Positions 32,361 to 40,414 of a DNA stretch of 64,000 nucleotides are shown piece by piece (positions within the stretch are counted from its first letter, which is position 1; each line of letters begins with the position of its first letter). A program made the translations under genes and the position numbers. The notes under the pieces were generated by a model, which searched no databases, had not been told where the DNA came from, and saw only the letters and a program-made list of their open reading frames with translations. This stretch comes from Parvibaculum sp002684405. Its GTDB lineage: Bacteria; Pseudomonadota; Alphaproteobacteria; Parvibaculales; Parvibaculaceae. Location of the stretch: the NCBI GenBank assembly GCA_965140395.1, contig OZ223205.1, positions 868,001 through 932,000 of the forward strand, written 5' to 3'.

Positions 32361-32927
32361 TTAGTTCCCTGGCGGCAGCGCGGCGCCGAACGGCTCATTA
32401 CGAAAAGCGACGCTGGAAACCAGCAAACGGCCGTTTCCAGACACATTCGACAGGCCGATCGCGGTTGGGCTCATCACATCCCAGACGTAATAGGCGCGCA
32501 CGAGAACGATGTCGCCCGCCGTGCCCGGCTCGAAACGATGATGTTCGATGACATTGCCGTCCCCATCGACCAGCGGAGCGAATACAACCGAGGTGAAGCT
32601 GGGGAAAGTCTGCACATCCACATTGAGGTTGCTTTCGCAGTCGCTGATCAGCGTCATGCGGTCGCAGATATAGGTCACGAAGTCGGCCTCGCCCCAGCCC
32701 TGCATCTGGGCCTGGCCGGTACGGACCATGCGGCCCGCCTGGGCGACCACGCTGTCCATATTCGCATTGGCGAAAAAGGTGAGACAGGTCTCGATAATCG
32801 CGAAGAGCAGCAGGAAGAAGGGCGCGGCCAGCAGTGCGAACTCGACGGCGGTTACGCCTTTCTCCTCCCGACGGAACCGGCGCAATCTGGCGAAGAACCC
32901 TCTTTTATTGTCGCCATGCCTGTCCAT
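32361..32927 (-). CDS. tadE: TadE-like pseudopilin
   Basis: A 188-residue TadE-family minor pilin. A cytoplasmic Arg/Lys-rich tail (about residues 1-20) leads to the helix EKGVTAVEFALLAAPFFLLLFAIIE (about 23-47), a TadE signature with the conserved Glu. The periplasmic part contains a Cys pair (YICDRMTLISDCES). Start choice is uncertain: ATG 32927 has no strong ribosome-binding site and ATG 32978 (17 residues longer) is possible. It is the first gene of a two-gene minus-strand unit, divergent from tadG. Confidence 0.82.
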   Translation of the reverse strand: MDRHGDNKRGFFARLRRFRREEKGVTAVEFALLAAPFFLLLFAIIETCLTFFANANMDSVVAQAGRMVRTGQAQMQGWGEADFVTYICDRMTLISDCESNLNVDVQTFPSFTSVVFAPLVDGDGNVIEHHRFEPGTAGDIVLVRAYYVWDVMSPTAIGLSNVSGNGRLLVSSVAFRNEPFGAALPPGN

Positions 32928-33232
32928 GAACCGGTCCAAACGCTTTCTGTCGGCGGACAATCCGCTCCTTGCTCCCATCCATAGCGGACCCGCTCTTACC
33001 AAATCGTAAGTGCGGCCCGCTGCATTTGAGGCGAAGTGCGGGCCTCCTCGGGATCGAGGGCCCTGCACCGGCAGACGACGCAGGGTGCAGGAAGGTCCGC
33101 ATCCTTGGGGTTATGCTTAAAATTGGCTAAAGCTGTGCTGGGGAGCTTCACCAAAAATTAGGACGCGGAACCTAAAAATGAAATCTGGAGACTGGCGCTT
33201 TTGCGCGCGTCCTCGGATTGGAGTTCTTCGGC
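32928..33232. promoter_or_regulatory. Divergent tadE/tadG intergenic region
   Basis: About 305 bases without a gene. It contains an eight-base inverted repeat CCTGCACC...GGTGCAGG with a 14-base spacer (33062-33091), and another, GCCCGC...GCGGGC, just to its left. A TTAA (33117-33120) is followed seven bases later by TAAA, only a partial CtrA-like match. Promoters for both directions must lie here, but I cannot place them firmly. Confidence 0.4.
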
Positions 33233-34540
33233 ATGTCAGGCATGGGAAAGCGTTTTTCGTTCACTCACGCAGCGCGTTACTTTGTTGTCTTCAAAAAGGA
33301 CAAGCGGGGCAACTTTGCGACGATCTTCGCTCTTGCGCTCATCCCTATTCTTGTGGCCATGGGCGCGGCGGTGGATATCTCGCGCGCCTATGTCGTGCAG
33401 TCGCGCTTGCGTTCCGCGCTCGACGCGGCCGGCTTGGCCGTCGGGACGGCCACCGGCAAGACCTCCACTGAAGTGCAAAACATCGCTCAGGCCTATTTCG
33501 ACGCGAACTACCCGGCCGAGAAACTTGGTGTACCGGGCACGATCAGCGTGACCGACAATGGCGACACCGTCGATCTGAGCGTGAAGGCGAAATTGCCCAC
33601 CACAATCATGAACATCGTTGGTATCAATGAGATGGACGTCTCGGCGACGTCGCAAATCAAGCGTCAGGGCAAGAAGCTCGAAGTGGCGCTGGTGCTCGAC
33701 AATACCGGCTCCATGGGCCAGCGCGGCAAGCTGCCGGCGATGAAGGATGCTGCCAAGCTCTTGCTGACTACGCTCAAGAACTCCAGCGCGGCGACAAGCT
33801 CCGGCGACGTCAAGATCAGCGTTGTGCCCTTCACCGTCGACGTTAATGTCGGCAAAGACATGAAGAACGAGAAGTGGATCAGGTGGTCGACCACGACGCA
33901 GGAATATGTGTGCACCGGCTATTGGTGGTGGCAGACATGCGAATGGAAAGATGTCACGACCACGGTCAACAAGAACAGTTGGAAGGGCTGTGTACAGGAC
34001 CGCGACCAGGATTACGATGTCAGCAATACCACTGCGGATCCGGCTGACGACACGACGAAATATCCTGCCGAATCCAACAATTCCTATTGTCCGTCGGCCC
34101 CCATCCTGCCGCTTACGGACAATTGGGACGTGATCGAGGCAAAGATCAATGCGATGCAGGCAAGCGGCAACACCAACACGACGATCGGTCTGGCCTGGGG
34201 CTGGAACATGGTGACATTCGGCGGGCCGGAATCAACGGCTGCGGCGAAGGCGGACGATCTTGAAAAGGCAATCGTGTTCCTCACAGATGGCGAGAACACG
34301 CAAAACCGGTTCACAAGCTCGCAAAATCAGATCGATGATCGCACGGAACTGATCTGCGATGCGATACGCGACGACAAGGTCAAGCTCTATACCATCCGCG
34401 TGATTGATGGGAACGCGAACCTGCTGCGCAACTGCGCGACGGAGTCCGACATGTATTATGACGTGGACGAAGTAGACGAATTGAAGAGCGTGTTCGCGTC
34501 CATCGCCTTGCAGCTCTCCAATCTGCGTATTGCGAAATGA
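33233..34540 (+). CDS. tadG: TadG-like pilus protein with von Willebrand A domain
   Basis: A 435-residue bitopic envelope protein of the Tad system. One helix (ATIFALALIPILVAMGAAVDIS, about 28-49) resembles the TadE prepilin helix. A vWA domain follows, with MIDAS start VLDNTGSMG (DxTxS in place of DxSxS) and later FLTDGENTQ. A tryptophan- and cysteine-rich insert (about 225-300) is seen in many alphaproteobacterial TadG proteins. GGAG lies nine bases before ATG 33233; the in-frame TTG at 33218 overlaps it. The gene ends in a strong terminator. Confidence 0.88.
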   Translation: MSGMGKRFSFTHAARYFVVFKKDKRGNFATIFALALIPILVAMGAAVDISRAYVVQSRLRSALDAAGLAVGTATGKTSTEVQNIAQAYFDANYPAEKLGVPGTISVTDNGDTVDLSVKAKLPTTIMNIVGINEMDVSATSQIKRQGKKLEVALVLDNTGSMGQRGKLPAMKDAAKLLLTTLKNSSAATSSGDVKISVVPFTVDVNVGKDMKNEKWIRWSTTTQEYVCTGYWWWQTCEWKDVTTTVNKNSWKGCVQDRDQDYDVSNTTADPADDTTKYPAESNNSYCPSAPILPLTDNWDVIEAKINAMQASGNTNTTIGLAWGWNMVTFGGPESTAAAKADDLEKAIVFLTDGENTQNRFTSSQNQIDDRTELICDAIRDDKVKLYTIRVIDGNANLLRNCATESDMYYDVDEVDELKSVFASIALQLSNLRIAK

Positions 34541-34606
34541 AAACGCCGCCGGAGATACCCGGGTGTGAGCACTGCGAAAACGTAATCGACAAAAGCTGAA
34601 TATGAC

Positions 34607-34636
34607 AAAGCCCGGAAGCGATGCTTCCGGGCTTTT
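34607..34636. terminator. Terminator between tadG and the convergent pilN-domain gene
   Basis: AAAGCCCGGAAGC-GAT-GCTTCCGGGCTTT is a 13-bp stem with T runs on both strands, so it can end transcription from both sides. Confidence 0.88.
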
Positions 34637-34672
34637 GCGTACCGACGTTTCGTTTGTCGGGGGGCGGAGAGG

Positions 34673-35191
34673 TTACTCTGTGTTCCCCGGTGAAGTCTGT
34701 TGCGCCATAGCATTCGCAGCACCCGTCAGCGCACCCGCCTGTTTCATCAAGGCGTCGAAGCGGTCCACATTGTCGCCTTGCGCGGCCACGGCCTCGCAGC
34801 GCGGCGCGCAATTATAGGTGTACTGGCCGGTGCCGCGCGTAAGCGTCACGATATCGTTCTCCGGCGCGGTCACGTTGATCGCCATATCGAGGATCTGTTT
34901 GCCGTCCTTGTCGAGCGCGATGAGGTCCGTCTGCCCGTGGTTCTTGCCCAGGATATAGACGAGCGTCGAACTTTGGACATTCACATCGGCAACCCGCGGA
35001 TTGGAAAGAAACACCGTCGCTGCGGGCGACGCAAGGGTAAGCGGGCGAGAGCTGTTCACCGGCACGCTCAAATCATCCGCCTGAGCGGCGGTTGCGACGA
35101 TGGCGGCAAGCCCTGCACCCGCCACGGCGGCGACCAGACAGGCGCGAAAATTTGTTGCGCGCCGTTCGCCTTTAATTGTTTGTCGGTTCAT
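34673..35191 (-). CDS. Stand-alone secretin N-terminal (pilus formation N) domain protein
   Basis: A 172-residue exported protein with a signal peptide (about 1-40, ending TAAQADD). The mature part is one domain that visibly matches the N-terminus of CpaC in this window: VFLSNPRVADVNVQ / VLVSNPEIVDAVVR, then GQTDLIALDKDGKQIL / GQTNAFFFDKDGRQIL. A ~50-residue tail carries two Cys and no secretin pore domain. It probably interacts with the CpaC secretin or the pilus. ATG 35191 is chosen to give the signal peptide. It is transcribed away from the Crp-like gene. Confidence 0.8.
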   Translation of the reverse strand: MNRQTIKGERRATNFRACLVAAVAGAGLAAIVATAAQADDLSVPVNSSRPLTLASPAATVFLSNPRVADVNVQSSTLVYILGKNHGQTDLIALDKDGKQILDMAINVTAPENDIVTLTRGTGQYTYNCAPRCEAVAAQGDNVDRFDALMKQAGALTGAANAMAQQTSPGNTE

Positions 35192-35334
35192 GTCTGCCCG
35201 TCCTGACACTGAATGTCCCGTATTGCCAACTCGTTGAAATCCGCACCGGTCTCTACTCGGTGCCATTCCTGTGTGCACGATAGCGACAATGAATGAACGA
35301 TCTGTTGACCAATTCAGAGCTTGAGCCGACCGGA

Positions 35335-35349
35335 TTAACACCTGTTTAA
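35335..35349 (+). promoter_or_regulatory. Predicted CtrA-type binding site (TTAA-N7-TTAA)
   Basis: TTAACACCTGTTTAA has both TTAA half sites with exactly seven bases between, matching the CtrA consensus. It lies in the divergent region between the pilN-domain gene and the Crp-like regulator, 56 bases upstream of the latter. CtrA control of Tad pilus genes is known in Caulobacter. Confidence 0.6.
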
Positions 35350-35405
35350 AGACGGCGGCCTAGATTGGCATTCTGTCGATATTCGGGAATGTTGAGGTGC
35401 GGCGC

Positions 35406-36161
35406 ATGTTTGGCGGAATCTCCCAGGGAGAACAGGCACAAGGCAGCGGCCGCTCTCTCGCCCGGATTGCCATTCTTTCCGATTTGCCGCGCAAGGAATT
35501 GGCGCTGCTTTCCACCGAGTGTGAGTGGCGCGAAATGACGCGGGAGGAAATCGTTCTCTCATCCTCCGCGGGCGACGTGCTCGAAGGGGTCGTTTTCGTT
35601 GTGGCCGGCGCGGTCAGGCTGGCCCGGCCCAACGGCTTGACCGGCCAGGTCGACTATCTGGACGTTGCCGCCGGCGGGCAGTTCGGCGAGATGGCGGTTT
35701 TCGGTATTCCCGATCCGGACCTGACGGTGGTCGCCAGACAAGATGGTCTTCTCGCAATTTTGCCCCAGACGCGTTTCGAGGAGTTGCTCACCCGGGAGGA
35801 GAGCGTCTCGCGCGCGCTTCTCTTTCAATACGCGCATCGGCTAAGGAGCGGGCGTGACGCGGAGCTGGACGGCGGGCCGTCTTCCGACGGCGACCTTTCC
35901 GGCGAGCAGCGCGTTTATGGTGAGTTGATTTCGCTCGCAGAACCAAGGGCCGGTGACGAGGACAAGCCGGGCGGTCTTTTCGTCGCCCGGCTCCCCCGCC
36001 ATCGCGAGTTGGCCAGCCGTTTGTCCACCACGGAAGAAGTCGTGGCCCGCGCGATTGCCGGCCTCGTCCGGGACGGTGTGGCGGTACGCGAATATCCGGG
36101 CCTTTTCATACGGGACGAGCAGATACTGCGTCATCTCTATGAAAATAAATCACACCGCTGA
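35406..36161 (+). CDS. Crp/Fnr-family transcription regulator
   Basis: A 251-residue regulator with an N-terminal cyclic-nucleotide-binding-like beta roll (about 20-130; GGQFGEMAVFGIPDPDLTVVARQDG), a dimerisation helix and a C-terminal helix-turn-helix (RHRELASRLSTTEEVVARAIAGLVRDG, about 195-222). No Cys cluster of Fnr type is present, so ligand and signal are unknown. Position between the pilN-domain gene and flp suggests it regulates the pilus locus. The start at 35406 has GAGG about ten bases upstream. Confidence 0.85.
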   Translation: MFGGISQGEQAQGSGRSLARIAILSDLPRKELALLSTECEWREMTREEIVLSSSAGDVLEGVVFVVAGAVRLARPNGLTGQVDYLDVAAGGQFGEMAVFGIPDPDLTVVARQDGLLAILPQTRFEELLTREESVSRALLFQYAHRLRSGRDAELDGGPSSDGDLSGEQRVYGELISLAEPRAGDEDKPGGLFVARLPRHRELASRLSTTEEVVARAIAGLVRDGVAVREYPGLFIRDEQILRHLYENKSHR

Positions 36162-36446
36162 TTTTTCATTAACCCGGAAGTAACCATACTCTTTTGTGGG
36201 CGCTTTACATTTTTCCGTGTCGGAAGGATCTCGCCTCAATGTGTATGAAGTAAATACATACGATTATTCTATTACATATTAGGTCGGCCCTAAGTGTTCA
36301 TTCATTAGAACCGAATTGAAAGGGCGAGGTTAGTTTTTGGGTAACGTGTCTCGTCTAGTATTCCCTCCAGTCCGAAAGGGCGGCCTTCGCGGTAGAAGCG
36401 CAGGCTTGGTGCTGTCGATAGTCACTTAAGTTCAAGGAGGCTTGTT
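36162..36446 (+). promoter_or_regulatory. AT-rich flp upstream region
   Basis: A ~285-base AT-rich region before flp. It includes TTAA-N7-GTAAC (36169-36184), a near-CtrA site, and a GTATG-AAGTAAATA-CATAC inverted repeat (about 36243-36261). No confident -35/-10 pair was found. A long leader would precede flp. Confidence 0.45.
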
Positions 36447-36611
36447 ATGAGCCAGTTTCTGAAGTCTTTTGCAAAGAACGAGTCCGGTGCGACCGCGATC
36501 GAATATGGTCTCATCGCCGCCGGCATCGCGGTTGCGATCATCGTGGCCGTTAACACGCTTGGTTCGACGCTGAACGGCGTGTTCGAAGACGTAAACGACA
36601 AGATCGGCTAA
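36447..36611 (+). CDS. flp: Flp/Tad major pilin
   Basis: A 54-residue prepilin, MSQFLKSFAKNESGATAIEYG onwards. The short basic leader ends at the G/A-T-A-I-E-Y processing site (after residue 14), with the invariant Glu at +5 and Tyr at +6 of the mature pilin, then a hydrophobic helix (GLIAAGIAVAIIVAV). Length and motif are diagnostic for the Flp pilin that forms the Tad pilus fibre after CpaA cleavage. AAGGAGG precedes the start. A strong terminator follows. Confidence 0.97.
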   Translation: MSQFLKSFAKNESGATAIEYGLIAAGIAVAIIVAVNTLGSTLNGVFEDVNDKIG

Positions 36612-36626
36612 TCGCCGTAAATCGGT

Positions 36627-36640
36627 CCTCCCTAGGGAGG
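36627..36640. repeat. Palindrome between flp stop and terminator
   Basis: CCTCCCTAGGGAGG is a perfect 14-base palindrome lying 15 bases after flp and 10 bases before the terminator. It may be a protein site or a second hairpin that stabilises flp mRNA. Confidence 0.4.
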
Positions 36641-36650
36641 GCGCAACTCA

Positions 36651-36684
36651 GGCCGCCGAAACCGATACGGTTTCGGCGGCCTTT
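36651..36684 (+). terminator. Terminator after flp
   Basis: GGCCGCCGAAACCG-ATA-CGGTTTCGGCGGCC gives a 14-bp stem, followed by a short T-rich tail. It separates abundant flp mRNA from the assembly genes, though some read-through into cpaA is likely. Confidence 0.8.
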
Positions 36685-36843
36685 GTCGTTTAAGACCGGC
36701 GTATGTGAGTAAACCTTGAAAATGTTCAGTGATGAAACATTAAGGCCGCTTGTTTACGTCAAATTTACGGTCGCGCGCCCAGTATTTCCTTGAAAGTCTG
36801 GTCAAGGCCGTCCGATCCCCGGGGGGCAGAAGATCAGTTGAGG

Positions 36844-37365
36844 ATGGGCAATCAGGTGATCAATCTCGTGGCCATTATCGTCTTTCCGCTCGCCATGATT
36901 TTCGGCGCGCTCTGGGATCTGACGACCATGACGATCCCCAATTGGCTGACGGTTTCGCTGGCTGCCGCTTTTGTGGTGGTCGCGCCCTTTGCGGGGTTGG
37001 GAGTGGAGCAGATCGGTTGGCATCTCGCCGCCGGCGGTGTCGCGCTCGTTGCAGGCATGGCGCTATTCGGCTTCGGCTTCATCGGCGGGGGGGACGCGAA
37101 ATTCGTGGCCGCCGCCGCGCTCTGGATCGGATGGTCCGACCTGCTTGGTTATCTCATTGTCGCATCCATTTTCGGCGGCGTGCTGACGCTCGCCATTCTC
37201 GGATTTCGTCGTCTGCCGCTGCCGCAGGTGCTTGTTCGTCAGGCTTGGGTGGCGCGGCTGCACGATCATCGCGAAGGCGTGCCTTACGGCGTCGCACTCG
37301 CATTGGCGGGTCTCGTGATTTTCAGGGACTCACACTGGGTCGCCTTCGCGGCCGCCACCTCATGA
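36844..37365 (+). CDS. cpaA: Prepilin peptidase CpaA (TadV-like, A24 family)
   Basis: A 173-residue polytopic aspartyl protease that processes Flp and TadE-type prepilins in the inner membrane. The two active-site aspartates are visible: an early one in ALWDLTTMTIPNWL and a late one in GFIGGGDAKFVAAAALW (GxGD). About five transmembrane helices are predicted. It lacks the N-terminal methylase domain, as in TadV/CpaA. ATG 36844 has GAGG very close; TTG 36838 is possible. No promoter was found after the flp terminator. Confidence 0.92.
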   Translation: MGNQVINLVAIIVFPLAMIFGALWDLTTMTIPNWLTVSLAAAFVVVAPFAGLGVEQIGWHLAAGGVALVAGMALFGFGFIGGGDAKFVAAAALWIGWSDLLGYLIVASIFGGVLTLAILGFRRLPLPQVLVRQAWVARLHDHREGVPYGVALALAGLVIFRDSHWVAFAAATS

Positions 37366-37402
37366 GTGTGGCGAATGATCCGCGTGGAAAGGAAGTGAAC
37401 AT

Positions 37403-38188
37403 ATGAACGCCGCACGTATTGGAGTTCTGGTTCTGGCATTGGTCGCAGCGGGCGCTGCCGCCTTCCTGGCGCGCGGTCTTGTCTCGTCGGACGACAGCAA
37501 GCAGGCCGCGCCCAAAGTCGTCGAGGCGCCGACCTCGGAGATTCTTGTCGCATCCGACAATATCGAAACAGGCGGTCGCCTGACGGCCTCGAACATGCAG
37601 TGGCAGAAATGGCCTGACAGCGCGATGAACCCGGTTTTTATCACCAAGGAAAAACGCTCGCAGGCGCTTCAGTCTCTGGACGGTGCTATCGCGCGACTGC
37701 CGATCGTCAAGGGTGAGCCGATTGTTCCCGACCGATTGGTCTGGACGGAAGGCAAGGGTTTGATGTCCGCTCTGCTGGAGCCCGGTATGCGCGCCGTGGC
37801 AATCCGTATTTCGCCGGAAACCAGCGCTGGCGGATTCATCCTCCCCAATGACCGCGTCGATGTCGTTCTCACGGGCCGGTCTTCCGGCGGCAGCCGCAAT
37901 GCCGTCACGGCTGAAACAATCATGCGCAATGTACGCATTCTCGCGATCGACCAGCGCTTCAACGAAAAGGAAGGCGGGCAGGTCGCTATCGGCAAGACGG
38001 CGACGCTCGAACTGACGCCGGCACAGGCGGAATTGATCGCCATGGCCCAGGAAGAGGGAAAGCTGATGCTCTCGCTTCGTGGCATCGGCGACAAGGAAAT
38101 CGCAGGCGGCGACACGCGCGACGAAGCCGAAGGCTCCGTTGTCCGTGTTGTCCGCTTCGGTCATACCCAACCCGTTCGCGTGAAGTGA
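37403..38188 (+). CDS. cpaB: Pilus assembly protein CpaB (RcpC/FlgA-like SAF domain)
   Basis: A 261-residue protein with one N-terminal helix (VLVLALVAAGAAAFLARGL, about 8-27) and a periplasmic SAF/RcpC domain (about 45-200), including EILVASDNIETGGRLTASNM and GFILPNDRVDVVLTG. CpaB is required for Tad pilus assembly and probably interacts with the CpaC secretin. It directly follows cpaA; cpaC starts after 20 bases. Confidence 0.93.
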   Translation: MNAARIGVLVLALVAAGAAAFLARGLVSSDDSKQAAPKVVEAPTSEILVASDNIETGGRLTASNMQWQKWPDSAMNPVFITKEKRSQALQSLDGAIARLPIVKGEPIVPDRLVWTEGKGLMSALLEPGMRAVAIRISPETSAGGFILPNDRVDVVLTGRSSGGSRNAVTAETIMRNVRILAIDQRFNEKEGGQVAIGKTATLELTPAQAELIAMAQEEGKLMLSLRGIGDKEIAGGDTRDEAEGSVVRVVRFGHTQPVRVK

Positions 38189-38208
38189 CTGCCATGAGGA
38201 ACGAGACC

Positions 38209-39666
38209 ATGACGGCAAAAGCACATTCTTCAAAAGCGCGAACCCGGCGTTGGCTGCGTATGGGCCTTCTTGTGCTTTGCGCCGTGGCGCTTGGCTGGGA
38301 ACCGGCCACACCGCTGTACGCGGCCGATGCCCGGCTGGTGAAGATCGACCAGGGCGGGACCGGTCAGGACTCGCGCGCCATCGTGCTGGGCCTCGACAAG
38401 GCGGCCATCGTGGAGTTGCCTGTCGCGGCGCGCGACGTTCTCGTGTCCAACCCGGAAATCGTCGACGCGGTGGTGCGTACGAACAAGCGCACCTATCTGA
38501 TCGGCCTCAAGGTCGGACAGACCAACGCCTTTTTCTTCGATAAGGACGGTCGCCAGATTCTCAATCTCGAAATCCGCGTCGAACGCGACCTGGCAAGCTT
38601 GCGGGATGCATTGAGCCATTACTTCCCCGGTACGAAGATCGATGTGCAGGCCATGAATGACAACATCGTTCTGTCCGGCACGGTGCCAAGCGCTTCCGCT
38701 GCCGACAAGGCCCGCACCTTCGCGGCGCGCTTCATCGGCGCGAAACCCGAAGACAACCGCATCGTCAACATGCTGTCGATTTCGGGCAAGGAGCAGGTGA
38801 TGCTGAAAGTCACGGTCGCTGAAATGCAGCGGACCGCGATCAAGCAGCTCGGGATCAACCTGGCCAATCTGGGCAGCCTCGGAAATGTCGCGTTCGGTGT
38901 GGCGACCCAAAACGCTTTGAGCTTGCAGGGTCAGTCCCTCGGCGGCCTGACAGGCGCTGCCAACTACAATGAAAAATTCCAGCTTGGTGGCACGTTGCAG
39001 GCCCTGGAGCGAACCGGCCTGCTGCACACGCTGGCCGAACCGAACCTGACGGCCATTTCCGGCGAAGCGGCAAGCTTTCTGGCGGGCGGCGAATTCCCCG
39101 TGCCGGTGTCGCGCGATAACAACGGCAACATCCAGCTGCAGTACAAGCCGTTCGGTGTCGGGCTCAACTTCACGCCCGTGGTGCTGAGCGATGGTCGCAT
39201 CAGCCTCAAGATTTCGACGGAAGTATCCGAGCTGACCTCGGAAAACGCCTTTGTATTGCAGGGATCGACGTCGGGCGGTGTGACCGTGCCCTCGCTCAAG
39301 GTTCGTCGTGCGGAAACCACGCTCGAGCTGCCGAGCGGCGGTTCTCTGGTCATGGCCGGCCTTCTGTCCGAGCAGACCCGTCAGAACATCGACGGCGTTC
39401 CGGGGGCGAAAGACCTCCCCGTGCTGGGCGCCCTGTTTCGTAGCCGCGACTATCAGAAGAACGAAACCGAACTCGTGGTCGTGGTCACGCCGTATCTCGT
39501 GAATCCGACCGCGCGGAAGAACATCGCCCTCCCGACCGACGGCTATTCGCCGCCGAGCGACATGGACACCATCCTGATGGGCAAGCTGAACGCGACCTAT
39601 GGACTGAAAGACAGCCAGCCCGCGGGCAAGACGCTCAAGGGTCCCGTCGGCTTCGTCGTGGAATGA
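38209..39666 (+). CDS. cpaC: Outer-membrane secretin CpaC (RcpA)
   Basis: A ~485-residue secretin that forms the outer-membrane pore for the Tad pilus. After a signal peptide (ending LYAADA) are the pilus-formation N domain (VLVSNPEIVDAV), a BON-like domain (about 125-190) and the secretin domain with GGEFPVPVSRDNNGN, a VPVLGxLFR-type stretch (LPVLGALFRS) and the conserved ELVVVVTPYLV. ATG 38209 has GAGG nine bases upstream; ATG 38194 is an alternative five residues earlier. Confidence 0.93.
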   Translation: MTAKAHSSKARTRRWLRMGLLVLCAVALGWEPATPLYAADARLVKIDQGGTGQDSRAIVLGLDKAAIVELPVAARDVLVSNPEIVDAVVRTNKRTYLIGLKVGQTNAFFFDKDGRQILNLEIRVERDLASLRDALSHYFPGTKIDVQAMNDNIVLSGTVPSASAADKARTFAARFIGAKPEDNRIVNMLSISGKEQVMLKVTVAEMQRTAIKQLGINLANLGSLGNVAFGVATQNALSLQGQSLGGLTGAANYNEKFQLGGTLQALERTGLLHTLAEPNLTAISGEAASFLAGGEFPVPVSRDNNGNIQLQYKPFGVGLNFTPVVLSDGRISLKISTEVSELTSENAFVLQGSTSGGVTVPSLKVRRAETTLELPSGGSLVMAGLLSEQTRQNIDGVPGAKDLPVLGALFRSRDYQKNETELVVVVTPYLVNPTARKNIALPTDGYSPPSDMDTILMGKLNATYGLKDSQPAGKTLKGPVGFVVE

Positions 39667-39685
39667 TCAGGGAAAGGCATCGGAT

Positions 39686-40414
39686 ATGACTATGGACCGG
39701 AACATGCCGAAAACGACGGCGAAGAACGCAACGCAGTTCGGATGGCGTCCGCTGGCTGCCGCTGTCGCCATGCTGGCGCTGGCCGGCTGCGGCGGGTTCA
39801 ATGGCCGTGAGGAAGCTCTCTACACGCCTGAGAACGCGCACCCCATTACCGTGTCGCAAGATACGGCAACGCTGAAGCTCGATGCGGCGATGGATCTCGG
39901 ATATCTGAACGGCCGTCAGAAGGCGCAGATCGCATCCTTCGCCCGCGCCTATGTCGAGCGTGGCCATGGCCCGATGGTGGTATCGGTCCCCGACCGCAGC
40001 CTGAACAAGGGCGCGGCGTCCGACTTTCTCAACGATGTCAGCCGTGCCCTGGCGGATGAAGGCGTGACGGACGATCGGGTGGTCTACAAGCCCTACCAGG
40101 TCGCCGGCGACAAGAACTCCGCCCCCGTCGTCATGACGTTCAATCGGTATGTGGCGCAGGCGAGCCCCTGCGGCGACTGGTCGGCGAATTATTCCTACAA
40201 CCCCAAGAATCTCAATCCGCCGAATTTCGGCTGTGCGACACAGAACAATCTTGCGGCGATGGTTGCCGATCCGGCCGATCTCGTGCATCCGCGCACGATG
40301 GATCCGGCGGATGCGGATCGCCGCAGCACGGTGCTCGAGAAGTACCGCAAGGGCGAACCGACAGCGACGCAGCGCTCCGACAGCGACTCTGCCGCGGTCA
40401 GCGAGGTGAAGTGA
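39686..40414 (+). CDS. cpaD: Pilus assembly lipoprotein CpaD
   Basis: A 242-residue outer-membrane lipoprotein with lipobox LAGC (about residue 36) and the CpaD domain: ...TLKLDAAMDLGYLNGRQ, then a peptidoglycan-like AYVERGHGPMVV stretch and a C-terminal NFGCATQNNLAAMVADP motif. It supports insertion or stability of the CpaC secretin. The stop overlaps the cpaE ATG by four bases. ATG 39686 precedes a second ATG by two codons; the first is used. Confidence 0.9.
   Translation: MTMDRNMPKTTAKNATQFGWRPLAAAVAMLALAGCGGFNGREEALYTPENAHPITVSQDTATLKLDAAMDLGYLNGRQKAQIASFARAYVERGHGPMVVSVPDRSLNKGAASDFLNDVSRALADEGVTDDRVVYKPYQVAGDKNSAPVVMTFNRYVAQASPCGDWSANYSYNPKNLNPPNFGCATQNNLAAMVADPADLVHPRTMDPADADRRSTVLEKYRKGEPTATQRSDSDSAAVSEVK

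Noticed and set aside
33117..33131. CtrA site in the tadE/tadG region
   Set aside because: TTAA-N7-TAAA matches only one half site.
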